DNA from: Azospirillum picis
Lineage (GTDB): Bacteria > Pseudomonadota > Alphaproteobacteria > Azospirillales > Azospirillaceae
Direction of reading: 5' to 3'
Length of the DNA: 64,000 bases
Assembly: GCF_017876115.1 (NCBI RefSeq)
Contig: NZ_JAGINO010000020.1
Location: 62,001 to 126,000, forward strand
Part shown: positions 8,681 to 17,954 of the stretch, one piece after another
How the letters are laid out: every line of letters starts with the position of its first letter
How positions within the stretch are numbered: position 1 is the first letter of the stretch
The notes under the pieces: generated by a model
Seen by the model: only the letters and a program-made list of their open reading frames with translations
Databases searched by the model: none
Told to the model about the DNA's origin: nothing
Position numbers and translations under genes: made by a program

Positions 8681-9810
8681 TGACCAGCCCCCGCTTCCTG
8701 CAAATCCACACGCTGCACAGCTACACCGCCGCCCTGCTGAACCGCGACGACACCGGGCAGGCCAAGCAGCTTCCCTATGGCGGCACCCTGCGCACGCGGA
8801 TTTCCTCGCAATGCCTGAAGCGGCACTGGCGGATGGCCGACGACGTCCATGCCCTCTCCCGCATCGACGGTGTGGAGGAGTCCTTCCGCTCGCGCGAGCT
8901 GGTGACGAGGCTGGTGATCGACCCGCTACGCGACCGCTTCCCCGACGCCGCCGCCGCGCTGGAGCCGGAATTCCAGAAGGCGGTCTATGGCGAGAAGGCC
9001 GACAAGGGCAAGCAGAGCCGCCAGACCCTGCTGCTCGGCGCCCCCGAACTGGCGTGGCTGGCGCGCGAGGCCGAAGGGCTGGCCGCCGCGGCCCGCAACG
9101 ACGCCAAGGCGGCGAAGGCCGCCGCCGCCGACTGGCTGAAGGGCTTCAAGGACAACATCAAGGCGCTGCGCGAGGCGACGGCGCTGCCCGGCGGGCTGGC
9201 CGCCGCCCTGTTCGGCCGGATGGTGACCTCCGACCCGGCGGCCAACATCGACGCCCCGATCCATGTCGCCCATTCCTTCACCGTCCATGCCGAGGAAAGC
9301 GAGATCGACTATTTCACCGCGGTGGACGACCTGAAGCGCGACGCGGACGAGGCCGGCGCCGACACCATCCAGGAAACCGAACTGACCTCCGGCCTCTATT
9401 ACGGCTATGTGGTGATCGACCTGCCGGGTCTGGTCGCCAATTGCGGCGGCGATGCCGCCCTGGCCGGCCGCATCGTCCACAACCTCGTCCATCTGATCGC
9501 CGAGGTGTCGCCGGGGGCCAAGCTCGGCTCCACCGCCCCCTACGGCCGGGCGGAACTGATGCTGCTGGAGGCCGGCGACCGCCAGCCGCGCAGCCTCGCC
9601 GCCGCCTTCCGCAAGGCGATCCCCCACGACCTCGACGCCGCGGCGGCCAGCCTGTCCGACCACCTCCGGCGGATGGACGAGGCCTACGCGACCGGCGAGG
9701 CGAGGCGCCACCTGTCGCTGGCCGATGGCGCCCCGCCCGCGTCGGACCGCGGATCGCTGGTCGATCTCGCCGCCTGGGCGCAGGCTCAAACGGTCGGGGC
9801 GGCGCGATGA
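8680..9810 (+). CDS. casC: Cas7e/CasC (Cse4), backbone subunit of Cascade
   Basis: Six copies of this protein wrap the crRNA spacer. The 376-residue length is normal for the family. The N-terminus is diagnostic: LQIHTLHSYTAALLNRDDTG followed by RTRISSQCLKRHWR. Later motifs include the thumb-like DAPIHVAHSFTVHAEE and LTSGLYYGYVVIDLP. The start is an ATG overlapping the cse2 stop, with GAGGAAGGAG upstream, and the stop overlaps the cas5e start (ATGA), so translation is coupled. Confidence 0.96.
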   Translation: MTSPRFLQIHTLHSYTAALLNRDDTGQAKQLPYGGTLRTRISSQCLKRHWRMADDVHALSRIDGVEESFRSRELVTRLVIDPLRDRFPDAAAALEPEFQKAVYGEKADKGKQSRQTLLLGAPELAWLAREAEGLAAAARNDAKAAKAAAADWLKGFKDNIKALREATALPGGLAAALFGRMVTSDPAANIDAPIHVAHSFTVHAEESEIDYFTAVDDLKRDADEAGADTIQETELTSGLYYGYVVIDLPGLVANCGGDAALAGRIVHNLVHLIAEVSPGAKLGSTAPYGRAELMLLEAGDRQPRSLAAAFRKAIPHDLDAAAASLSDHLRRMDEAYATGEARRHLSLADGAPPASDRGSLVDLAAWAQAQTVGAAR

Positions 9811-10727
9811 GCGGCGATCCGGCCGACCTGGACCGACCTGCGGACCATCCCCCCGGCCATCCCCCAACCAATTCCCCCGGCCATCCCCCCAACCATCGCT
9901 GGCTGGTCCTGCGGCTGGAGGCGCCGCTGGTCGCCTTCGGCGGCGTGACCATCGACGCGGTGGGGGTGACGCGCGACTTTCCCGCCGCCTCGATGCTGAC
10001 CGGCCTGTTCGCCAACGCGCTCGGCTGGTCGCGGACCCAGGTTGCGGCGCATCAGGCGTTGCAGGACCGTCTGGTCTTCGGCGCGCGCTGGGAGCGGCGG
10101 GACCCCGCCGGCATCCTCACCGACAGCCAGAACGCGCAGCTCGAAGCACGGGAGCGCGGCTGGACCACCCGCGGCCGGCCGGAGGAGCGCGGCGGCGGCG
10201 GGCTGGGCATCCACCGCCGGCGGCGCGACTACCATCCCGACGCCTGCGTCCGGCTGGTGGTCCGGCTCGGCCCGGCGGCGCAGGCACCCGATCCCGCCGC
10301 TCCCGACCTCGACACCCTGGCGGCGGCGCTGGTCCGGCCGGCCCGGCCGCTGTTCATCGGCCGCAAGCCCTGCCTGCCCAGCCATCCGATCTGGAAGCCG
10401 GGGGCGGAGGTGACGGCGCCGACGGTTCATGCGGCGCTGGCCCTGCTGCCCCCGCTGGACCCGCCCCTTGATCCTCCCCTTGACCCGTGCCTTGACCCGT
10501 CCCTGGAGCAGCCGGATGAGGCCCGGACGGCCGCCCCGCCCTGGCCGGCGCTGTGGCCGGTGGGCGAGGGGCCGGAAACCGGCGACGGGGTCGACCGCGT
10601 CATCGCGCTGGCCGACCTGCGCAACTGGCGCACCGGCCTGCATGGCGGCACCCGTCTGGTGGTGGAGGGGCGGATCGGCCCCGCTCCGGCGGCGCTTGCC
10701 GCGGCTCCCGACGGGGGGACGCCATGA
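9807..10727 (+). CDS. casD: Cas5e/CasD, crRNA 5'-handle-binding subunit of Cascade
   Basis: Cas5e caps the 5' handle of the crRNA. The 306-residue protein is longer than usual (about 225-250) because of an N-terminal Pro/His-rich segment (GHPPTNSPGHPPNH) and an internal LDPPLDPPLDP repeat near residues 217-232. The conserved core begins WLVLRLEAPLVAFGG and contains DSQNAQLEARERGWTTRG. The DNA of the N-terminal segment is itself repetitive (CCCCCGGCCATCCCCC twice), so these look like replication-slippage expansions. A start after the repeats cannot be excluded; the ATG at 9807 overlaps the cas7 stop, which supports it. Confidence 0.92.
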   Translation: MSGDPADLDRPADHPPGHPPTNSPGHPPNHRWLVLRLEAPLVAFGGVTIDAVGVTRDFPAASMLTGLFANALGWSRTQVAAHQALQDRLVFGARWERRDPAGILTDSQNAQLEARERGWTTRGRPEERGGGGLGIHRRRRDYHPDACVRLVVRLGPAAQAPDPAAPDLDTLAAALVRPARPLFIGRKPCLPSHPIWKPGAEVTAPTVHAALALLPPLDPPLDPPLDPCLDPSLEQPDEARTAAPPWPALWPVGEGPETGDGVDRVIALADLRNWRTGLHGGTRLVVEGRIGPAPAALAAAPDGGTP

Positions 10728-11659
10728 CGGCGGCCCTGCACCTGATCCGCCTGCCCGTCGATGTCCGGGCGCTGTCGCGCTGGGCTGCCGAACGCCGGCT
10801 CGGCCAGACCGACGGCGGCGGTTTCGACGATGGCCGGGCGCTGCACCATCTGCTGTCGGAAACCTTCGGCAAGGGGCGGCTCCAGCCCTTCCGGCTGCTC
10901 GTCCCGCCCGGACAGGCCGGCGGGGGCGGCCGGGGCAGCCTGTACGCCTATTGCCGCGCCGATGCCGCTGCCCTGCGCGACGAGGCCCATGCCGTCGCTC
11001 CGCCGGAACATCTGGCCGTGATCGATCTGGCGGCGCTGGCGGACAAGCCGATGCCAGACGACTGGCGCGCCGGCCGCCGGTTGGGCTTCGAGATCCGCGC
11101 CCGCCCGGTGCGCCGCCTGCTGGCGCCGCTGCCCGGCGAACCGGCCGAAGGGCCGGGTGAAGGGCAGGAAAGCGGCCAGGGAATCGGGCAGCGAAGCGGA
11201 CCGCCCGCCCGCCCCTTCGCCAAGGGCGACGAGGTGGACGCTTTCCTGGTCGCCGCCCTGCGCCGCTCCCCGGACGGCGGCGGCAAGGGAACCGCCGCGG
11301 CCGATGGCGATGGAACGGCTCTCAGCCGCGAAGCGGTCTATGCCGGCTGGCTGGCCGAGCGGCTGGCCGGGGCGGCCACGCTGACGGCGGTGCGGCTCGC
11401 CTCCTTCCGGCGCCATGCCGCCAGCCGCAAGGGGAACCGGCGCGGTGCGGTGACCCTGGACGGGCCGGATGCGCTGCTCCAGGGCGAACTGGAGGTCGCG
11501 GATCCCGCCGCCTTCCGGCTGGCGCTGGAAAAGGGGGTCGGGCGCCACCGCGCCTATGGCTTCGGCATGCTGCTGCTGCGCCCGGCTTCTGCCGAGCGGT
11601 TGGGGGCCGAGCGATTGGAAGCCGAGCGGGGCGTTGAACGGGCGTCGGAGCGGGCTTGA
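10724..11659 (+). CDS. casE: Cas6e/CasE, pre-crRNA endoribonuclease
   Basis: Cas6e cuts at the 3' base of the repeat hairpin and keeps the 3' end of the crRNA. The protein has 311 residues, against about 200 in E. coli; the extra length is mostly a Gly/Pro/Ser-rich insertion around residues 140-205. The N-terminal ferredoxin fold starts LHLIRLPVDVRALSRWAAER. The Gly-rich loop GVGRHRAYGFGMLLL near residue 271 marks the second domain. Histidines at RALHHLL (about 42) are candidates for the catalytic base. The start overlaps cas5e (ATGA). A degraded copy of the first ~42 codons lies at 16891. Confidence 0.92.
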   Translation: MTAALHLIRLPVDVRALSRWAAERRLGQTDGGGFDDGRALHHLLSETFGKGRLQPFRLLVPPGQAGGGGRGSLYAYCRADAAALRDEAHAVAPPEHLAVIDLAALADKPMPDDWRAGRRLGFEIRARPVRRLLAPLPGEPAEGPGEGQESGQGIGQRSGPPARPFAKGDEVDAFLVAALRRSPDGGGKGTAAADGDGTALSREAVYAGWLAERLAGAATLTAVRLASFRRHAASRKGNRRGAVTLDGPDALLQGELEVADPAAFRLALEKGVGRHRAYGFGMLLLRPASAERLGAERLEAERGVERASERA

Positions 11660-12633
11660 TGCTGGTCGGGCGGCTCGGGCTGGAAAAGGCCCGCATTCCT
11701 CATTCCGACCGGCACGGCCTGCTCTGGCTCGACCGTGGCCGGCTGGAGGTGGAAAGCGGCTGCCTGCGCTTCGTCACCGCGGGGGGCGGCGAGCTGGCGG
11801 CCGGCGACTACCAGATCCCGCACCAGGGCGTGTCGATCGTCCTGCTCGGCCCCGGCTCCAGCGTCACCCACGATGCGCTGCGGCTGCTCGCCCGCCACGG
11901 CTGCGGCCTCGTGGCGATCGGCGAGGGAGCGGTGCGCGTCTACACGGCACCGCCGCTGATGCCGGACAGTTCCGCCGCTGCACGGGCGCAGGTGACGCTG
12001 TGGGCCGACCGCGACACGAGGATGGAGGTGGCCCGCGCGATGTACGCGATCCGCTTCGGCGAGATCGTCCGCACCCGTGACATCGAGAGCCTGCGCGGCC
12101 GGGAAGGGGCGCGGATCAAGGAGAGTTACCGTCTGGCCGCCCAGCGCTACGGCGTTCCCTGGCGGGGCCGCGACTATGACCGCGCCGCGCCGGACTCCGC
12201 CGATCCCGCCAACCAGGCGATCAACCACGCCGCCACCACCATGACGGCCGCCGCGTCGGTGGCGGTGGCGGCGGTTGGGGCGATCCCGCAGCTCGGTTTC
12301 GTCCACGAGGATTCGGGCCAGTCCTTCGTCCTCGACATCGCCGACCTGTTCCGCCACGACGTGACCCTGGACATTGCCTTCGGCGCGGCGAAGGAGTCGA
12401 TGACGTCGACCGACTCCATCGACCGCCTCGTCCGCCGCCGCGCCGCCCGGCTGTTCCGCCAGAAGGCGGTGATCCCGACGATGATCGACCGCATCAAGAC
12501 GCTGCTGCGACTGTCGGGGACGGATGGCGATGGCGGTCCCGACGGCGGCCCCGACGGCGACGGCATCGGGGATGGCGGCAGCGATGGCAGTAGGAGTGGC
12601 AGCATGTCTGGCAGCAGCCGGGAGGCGGGCTGA
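11659..12633 (+). CDS. cas1: Cas1 integrase, type I-E
   Basis: Cas1 with Cas2 inserts new spacers at the leader end. The 324-residue product keeps the metal-binding residues in the same spacing as E. coli Cas1: E149 in GREGARIKE, H216 in LGFVHEDSGQ, and D226/D229 in VLDIADLF. The start is the ATG at 11659 overlapping the cas6e stop (TGATG); a TTG one codon earlier is less likely. After about residue 290 there is a Gly/Asp/Ser-rich tail (GPDGDGIGDGGSDG), not part of the family core. It overlaps cas2 by TGATG. Confidence 0.96.
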   Translation: MLVGRLGLEKARIPHSDRHGLLWLDRGRLEVESGCLRFVTAGGGELAAGDYQIPHQGVSIVLLGPGSSVTHDALRLLARHGCGLVAIGEGAVRVYTAPPLMPDSSAAARAQVTLWADRDTRMEVARAMYAIRFGEIVRTRDIESLRGREGARIKESYRLAAQRYGVPWRGRDYDRAAPDSADPANQAINHAATTMTAAASVAVAAVGAIPQLGFVHEDSGQSFVLDIADLFRHDVTLDIAFGAAKESMTSTDSIDRLVRRRAARLFRQKAVIPTMIDRIKTLLRLSGTDGDGGPDGGPDGDGIGDGGSDGSRSGSMSGSSREAG

Positions 12634-12953
12634 TGCCGATGGTGGTCGTCGTCACCCGTGACGTCGAAGACCGCTACCGCGGCTTTCTCGGATCGGTGAT
12701 GCTCGAACTCGCCCCCGGAGTCTACGCCCACCCACGCATGAGCGCGGGCGTGCGCGGGCGGATTTGGTCTGTGCTGGCCGACTGGTACGGGTCTTTGAAC
12801 CGCGGCGCCATCATGATGACCTGGGCGGACCGCAGCGCCGACGGCGGCCTTGGCCTCGCCAGCCTCGGCAACCCGCCCAAGGACATCGTGGCCCATGACG
12901 CTTTTCTTCTCGTCCGCCGCCCCTTACGGGGCCAGTGGCGGCAGGTTCTTTGA
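12633..12953 (+). CDS. cas2: Cas2, type I-E
   Basis: Cas2 dimers bridge two Cas1 dimers in the spacer-integration complex. The 106-residue protein is of the I-E subtype: MVVVVTRDVEDRYRGFLGS at the start, then GVYAHPRMSAGVR and WGKI-type sequence replaced by MMTWAD. Its last codons lie in array 2's leader: the stop TGA (12951-12953) is part of the TTGACA box. It ends the cas operon. Confidence 0.95.
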   Translation: MPMVVVVTRDVEDRYRGFLGSVMLELAPGVYAHPRMSAGVRGRIWSVLADWYGSLNRGAIMMTWADRSADGGLGLASLGNPPKDIVAHDAFLLVRRPLRGQWRQVL

Positions 12954-12987
12954 CAAAGTGAATGAAGTCAGTATCTTACGTGGCAGA
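12950..12987 (+). promoter_or_regulatory. Leader end and promoter of CRISPR array 2
   Basis: TTGACA (12950-12955), a 16-bp spacer and TATCTT (12972-12977) form a good sigma-70 type promoter, placing transcription start close to the first repeat. The block is conserved with the array 1 leader. It overlaps the last codon and stop of cas2, so the array can be transcribed on its own or by readthrough from the cas operon. Confidence 0.75.
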
Positions 12988-15841
12988 GGTTCCCCCGCAC
13001 ATGCGGGGATAGACCCTGTCGGTTTCTGCGTCCCAAGCGCCGCCATGAGGTTCCCCCGCACATGCGGGGATAGACCTCTTGAGCTTCCCATTGTCTTCCT
13101 CCAACCCACGGTTCCCCCGCACATGCGGGGATAGACCCCTGCGCCTCGTAGCCGTCGGGCAGGGCGATGCGGTTCCCCCGCACATGCGGGGATAGACCCC
13201 AGTCGGCGACCTCCTGACCGGCCCGCCCGGCGGTTCCCCCGCACATGCGGGGATAGACCCTCGTCGTCAGAGAGAGCCCGGTCCCTTGGCTCGGTTCCCC
13301 CGCACATGCGGGGATAGACCCTACGCGCGGGACTTCAGCGACGCTTCGGAGGCGGTTCCCCCGCACATGCGGGGATAGACCCGGCGAAAATATGCCGGTG
13401 GCTATCAAGGAAGCGGTTCCCCCGCACATGCGGGGATAGACCTGTCGGCGACGTATGGGGCGTGGACCAACTCAAGGTTCCCCCGCACATGCGGGGATAG
13501 ACCCGTCGGCAATCCGCCGACCGACGCGGAATGGCCGGTTCCCCCGCACATGCGGGGATAGACCCTCGGGGGACACGATGACGACGTAGTCCTGAGCGGT
13601 TCCCCCGCACATGCGGGGATAGACCCTCCTGGCCCAGCCGCAACATCCGCTGCTTCCCGGTTCCCCCGCACATGCGGGGATAGACCCTGGAGTGCGTCAA
13701 GGCCGCCCTTGGTCATCCCGGTTCCCCCGCACATGCGGGGATAGACCCCCGGGCGACGTGGTAGCCAGAGCCGCAAAGGTGGTTCCCCCGCACATGCGGG
13801 GATAGACCCCAGCTTGGCGTGGCTGCCGGCATGATCGCCGGGGTTCCCCCGCACATGCGGGGATAGACCCTGACGGACGCGCTGTTGACGCTGGTGCGCC
13901 AGGGTTCCCCCGCACATGCGGGGATAGACCCTGATCACACCGTGACCACGGTCACGCTGCGGCGGTTCCCCCGCACATGCGGAGATAGACCCCACTTGCG
14001 GCTCAAGCCGGCCGTAGTGCCGTCGGTTCCCCCGCACATGCGGGGATAGACCCCAGGCTGGCGGCAGCCGGCAGGACCAGAGCGCGGTTCCCCCGCACAT
14101 GCGGGGATAGACCCCGCTCACCCCTGAGTAGAACAAAATAGGAACAGGTTCCCCCGCACATGCGGGGATAGACCCATGGCGCGGTAGACCTCGCTGACCT
14201 TGAAGCGGGTTCCCCCGCACATGCGGGGATAGACCCGTGACGATAAATATTTTGATATCTGTGTAGACGGTTCCCCCGCACATGCGGGGATAGACCCTGG
14301 AATTCAAAACGAGTCCGATCAACTTGAAAGGTTCCCCCGCACATGCGGGGATAGACCCAGTCAGACCCAGCACTCCAAGAGGCAAAGAAAGGTTCCCCCG
14401 CACATGCGGGGATAGACCCCAGCCGGAGAGCGTCAAAGCGATTGCCCGTCAGGTTCCCCCGCACATGCGGGGATAGACCCCGATCGGCCACGCCCGCGCA
14501 TTCCTCCACCACGGTTCCCCCGCACATGCGGGGATAGACCCGAGAAGTACCAGCGAAAGCACCGGCATCATCAGGTTCCCCCGCACATGCGGGGATAGAC
14601 CCTTCTTAGAACGCTTCGTATCCACGCGGATTAGGGTTCCCCCGCACATGCGGGGATAGACCCCTCATCCGGATACACACACGATGCCGAACCGCGGTTC
14701 CCCCGCACATGCGGGGATAGACCCGAATGGTTCAAGGGCACCCTGTCAGAAGCGAAGGTTCCCCCGCACATGCGGGGATAGACCCAACGCCAAAGCCCGC
14801 GTGAAGTCCTTCATCGAGGTTCCCCCGCACATGCGGGGATAGACCCAAGCTGGCGGGTGACATGGCGCAGGCTGGCGTGGTTCCCCCGCACATGCGGGGA
14901 TAGACCCGTTATCGGGTGCCGATGCTGGCGACAGGTCAGGGTTCCCCCGCACATGCGGGGATAGACCCTTAATCCAATCAATGTTGAAATGTTGAGTGGC
15001 GGTTCCCCCGCACATGCGGGGATAGACCCGACGCGGTCGTGATCGATCAGATCCGCCACGCGGTTCCCCCGCACATGCGGGGATAGACCCCTCCCTTTCA
15101 TCGACCGCACCGTCTGGCCTGAGGTTCCCCCGCACATGCGGGGATAGACCCCAGTCCGGATGCGTGGGCCGCGCGCCAGGGCCGGTTCCCCCGCACATGC
15201 GGGGATAGACCCGCGCTCGACCTGACCGAAGGCACGGTCAAGGTGGTTCCCCCGCACATGCGGGGATAGACCCACAGCGCCACCGGCACGGAGGGCGTTG
15301 AAGGCGGTTTCCCCGCACATGCGGGGATAGACCCGGGACGGCGCAGTGGACCAAGCGGCACATGCTGATTCCCCCGCACATGCGGGGATAGACCCGCCAA
15401 GGTGGTGGCGATGCGCCCCCTGCGTTCGGTTCCCCCGCATATGCGGGCAGGGCAATCGCATATGGCGATAATCGCCCTCTCCTGGGACGGGAGAGGGAGC
15501 CATATGCGATAGCCGTGCACATGCGGGGATAGACCCTGGGTTGTCGTCTCCCCGACTGCCCTGACGATGGTTCCCCCGTACATGCGGGGATAGACCCTTC
15601 CGGCAAGTCTCTTCGGTCAGTTTCCGGGCGGTTCCCCCGCACATGCGCGGATAGACCCCTCGCCGGCTTGATGATATGGGAAGCCGAGCCGCTTCCCCTG
15701 CACATGTGGGGATAGACCCCGGCGACCTGCTGTTCCCGAAACAGCCGCGCTGGTTCCCCCGCACAAGTGGGGATAGTCCTTGCCACGGCGCGTGCCACGG
15801 CGAATGCTATGGGTTTCCCCCGCACATGCGGGGATAGGGTC
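12988..15841 (+). CRISPR. CRISPR array 2, type I-E, 46 repeats / 45 spacers
   Basis: Repeats start at 12988 and follow every 61 bp without a break to 15428 (repeat 41), then, shifted by an insertion, at 15569, 15630, 15691, 15752 and 15813. The repeat reads GGTTCCCCCGCACA then TGCGGGGATAGACCC, differing from array 1 at two positions (C for G at 5, T for G at 15). Repeats are nearly invariant until about 15300; from 15306 on most carry substitutions, marking the right end as the old end. Repeat 41 is split by a palindromic element. The last repeat starts GTTTCCCCC and ends GATAGGGTC. Confidence 0.98.
15448..15516. mobile_element. Small palindromic element inserted in a CRISPR repeat
   Basis: Repeat 41 is cut into GGTTCCCCCGCATATGCGGG (15428-15447) and GCACATGCGGGGATAGACCC (15517-15536). 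Between them lie 69 bp with two nested inverted repeats: ATCGCATATGGC with GCCATATGCGAT (12 bp perfect), and CCCTCTCC with GGAGAGGG around a short loop. The 11 bp GCAYATGCGGG occurs on both sides, like a target duplication. The total excess over the array grid is 80 bp, exactly 69 plus 11. It resembles the short REP/MITE-type palindromes of alphaproteobacteria; no coding capacity. Confidence 0.65.
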
Positions 15842-16316
15842 CGCCCAGGACGGCCCATGGTTCATGCCCGCCGGTTCCGCCCGACGGTGCATGGACGCAA
15901 TGGGTGGTGCGACAGTTGCTCCCGCCTTCCTCCTCCTCTGGATGGGGAAGGGACCACCGCCGGCTTTCCGGACAGGCATTCACACCCGTCCACCCGGCGG
16001 TGCCGGGGGGCTTTCCCAAGCCGATGCCTGCCCTAGGCGGTGGCACCCGCCGGGGAGGCCGACCGTCCGGGACGCCGGGACGAGCCAGCCGTCTTGGTCA
16101 CGACGTGCCATCGCCGGTCCCTGCTATCTTCGGCCTTGCGGCATGGTCGGCCGATGCCGTGGGGACCGTGGGGGGTGGCAGGGGCCGAGCCGGGCTCGGA
16201 TCGGCTGCGTGGGATCCATCCCCCCTCCCATGCGGATCGCGGCAGCCGCGCCGGGACCATGCAACAGCAACTTGCCTCGACGGCTCTTCAGGGTGACGGA
16301 TGTGCGGGACGGACGA
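15842..16316. other. Gene-free stretch behind array 2
   Basis: No credible gene is seen. GGTTCCGCCCGAC at 15873, 60 bp after the last repeat, may be the start of a further decayed repeat. The rest looks like intergenic sequence. Confidence 0.4.
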
Positions 16317-16778
16317 ATGAAGCGGACCCTTCGGGCCGGCATGGCGTGCCTGGTGGCTTGCGTTGCCGTCGCTGTCGGCGTTCCCGACCTCTCCGGTGCC
16401 GCGGCGCCTGTGCCAGGTCTCACGGCGCAGGATTGCGGAGACTTTCTTGCCGGGAATTCGAAGAAGCCTCCCAACCTCGTCTATGACGGATGCCTCTATC
16501 TGCCCGACAGGCAAGGCAAGCCGCTCCAGGCGACCTACCATGTGCAGGGGCGTTTCGCCGCGCGCGTGGAATCCTATTTCGTGAAGACCGTCGGGATGGA
16601 CGCCTTGAAGCGGGTATGCTGCCAATGGAGTTCCAGGCCGACGCAGTTCACGGGCAAGGCGGGCGCCGAATTCTCGATCACGATGTCTTCAGGCGAAACC
16701 ATCGTCGGCAGCCGGTCGGAATGGGCGAGCATTCCTCGTTTCGAGATCGTCGTGGAGACCTTTACCGAGGAGATTTGA
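16317..16778 (+). CDS. Secreted hypothetical protein, DUF4952-like
   Basis: A 153-residue protein with a signal peptide (MKRTLRAGMACLVACVAVAV, cleavage likely near GAAAP). The mature part has CGDFLAGNSKKPPNLVYDGC, LPDRQGKPLQATY, VCCQW and ends in VETFTEEI. This pattern, a Cys-containing compact domain with the SMSSGET-like segment, reminds me of DUF4952 proteins; the assignment is from memory. Predicted periplasmic, role unknown. The ATG at 16317 has GGGACGGACGA upstream. It stands alone between array 2 and the cas fossil. Confidence 0.6.
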   Translation: MKRTLRAGMACLVACVAVAVGVPDLSGAAAPVPGLTAQDCGDFLAGNSKKPPNLVYDGCLYLPDRQGKPLQATYHVQGRFAARVESYFVKTVGMDALKRVCCQWSSRPTQFTGKAGAEFSITMSSGETIVGSRSEWASIPRFEIVVETFTEEI

Positions 16779-16806
16779 CGCCGCGCCGGAGGGGCCGCGC
16801 GGACGC

Positions 16807-17015
16807 GCATGGCCGCACCCGCCTGATGGTGGAGGGGCGGACCGGCCCCGCTCCGCCGGCTCCCGCCGCGGCCCCGGCCGGGAGGACGCCATGACGGCGG
16901 CCCTGCACCTGATCCGCCTGCCTGCCGATGTCCGGGCTCCGTCGCGCCGGGCTGCCGAACGCCGGCTCGGCCAGACCGAGGGCGGCGGCTTCGACGACGG
17001 CCGGGCGCTGCACCA
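16807..17015 (+). pseudogene. Fossil of the cas5e-cas6e junction
   Basis: About 210 bp closely match 10639-10850: the last codons of cas5e (GGRTRLMVEGRTGPAP-like), the ATGA overlap, and the first ~42 codons of cas6e (MTAALHLIRLPADVRAPSRR, then GFDDGRALHQ). The cas6e frame runs on into unrelated sequence and stops at 17091. Substitutions are scattered (for example VDVRALSRW to ADVRAPSRR), so this is an old remnant, not a recent duplication. It implies a second copy of the cas operon, or a rearranged piece of this one, once lay downstream of array 2. Confidence 0.85.
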
Positions 17016-17207
17016 GCGGCCACCCACTCTCTTCGGGTTAGGCTCTCAGAGAGATCGCGCCTGGGTTGACCAGATCTTTGAGATACCATAAAATTTCGAC
17101 GCTATTCGAATAATGAAGATGAACTCTGTACCAGTCAAAGCCATCCATCGAGTCTTTCCCACAGAGCAAGTCATTCCGGTTGCCGCCCATCAGATAAAGG
17201 ATCCGAC

Positions 17208-17612
17208 ATGCGACGCCTATCCGTTGTCCTGGTCTGCCTCGCACTTCAAGGATGCGCGGGTTCTCCCTTGTCCAATTTGGTCTCGGGCCAGCGTTATCAA
17301 ACCACGTCGGACATCACGGCGTCCTGGGTGGGATCGTCCGAAGACGATCTGGTCCTCTCATGGGGCTCGCCGCAGAACAGCCACGTGATGAACAACGGAT
17401 CGAAGATGATCGGCTATCAATATTCGTGGCTGACGAACGGGAGCCATTCGCAAGAGTGGGGGTACGTGCCCGATTACGCGCTTTGCGAGCAGCGCTTCCT
17501 GGTCGAAGACGGCATCATCACGCGCTGGTATTCTTCCGGCGATTGCCCCAAGCGGCCCAAGGGAGCCAAGCTGATTCCGGCCAGCACCCCGGTCCCCAAG
17601 CCGACCCTGTGA
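17208..17612 (+). CDS. Hypothetical lipoprotein
   Basis: A 134-residue protein with a lipoprotein signal: MRRLSVVLVCLALQGCAG, lipobox LQGC with the modified Cys at residue 16. The mature part contains SSEDDLVLSWGSPQNSHVMN and GYQYSW, a pattern of small envelope lipoproteins of unknown role that I cannot name. The ATG follows AAAGGATCCGAC. DNA just upstream (17,020-17,200) is less GC-rich than average and holds no gene. Confidence 0.65.
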   Translation: MRRLSVVLVCLALQGCAGSPLSNLVSGQRYQTTSDITASWVGSSEDDLVLSWGSPQNSHVMNNGSKMIGYQYSWLTNGSHSQEWGYVPDYALCEQRFLVEDGIITRWYSSGDCPKRPKGAKLIPASTPVPKPTL

Positions 17613-17954
17613 CCTCGTCGCCCGAGGCGCGAAGCACCGGCCATGGTTTCCCGCCTTCACCTTGAACTGCGCGAAACCATGGCCGCAATTCTCACGGCCG
17701 GCTTTCACCCGCTCCGATCTATTCGCTGGCGAACGACCTGGCGGCGTCGGCGATCGGGCCGCTCAGGGACGGGGCGTTGGGCGGATGCGGCACGCCGTCG
17801 CAGGACAGCGGGCGGCCGAGCCGACCTATGGCGGCAGGCCCTCCACCGCCGACGCTTCGCGGCATCGGGAGAGCGCGGCCGGTGGCCGAGGGTCTGCGAT
17901 GCGCGGCCGGGCAGGGGGCCGGTGCGGCCATGCCGGCCGGCGCGAAGAACGGGC
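17613..17954. other. Intergenic stretch without a gene
   Basis: Lies between the ends of the lipoprotein gene and the converging LysR gene. I see no RNA gene, clear terminator or credible coding region. Confidence 0.4.

Noticed and set aside
2174..15812. Self-targeting spacers against the island or other genes of this window
   Set aside because: Reading the spacers against the island by eye gave no match; a full search of all 63 spacers with mismatches would be decisive.
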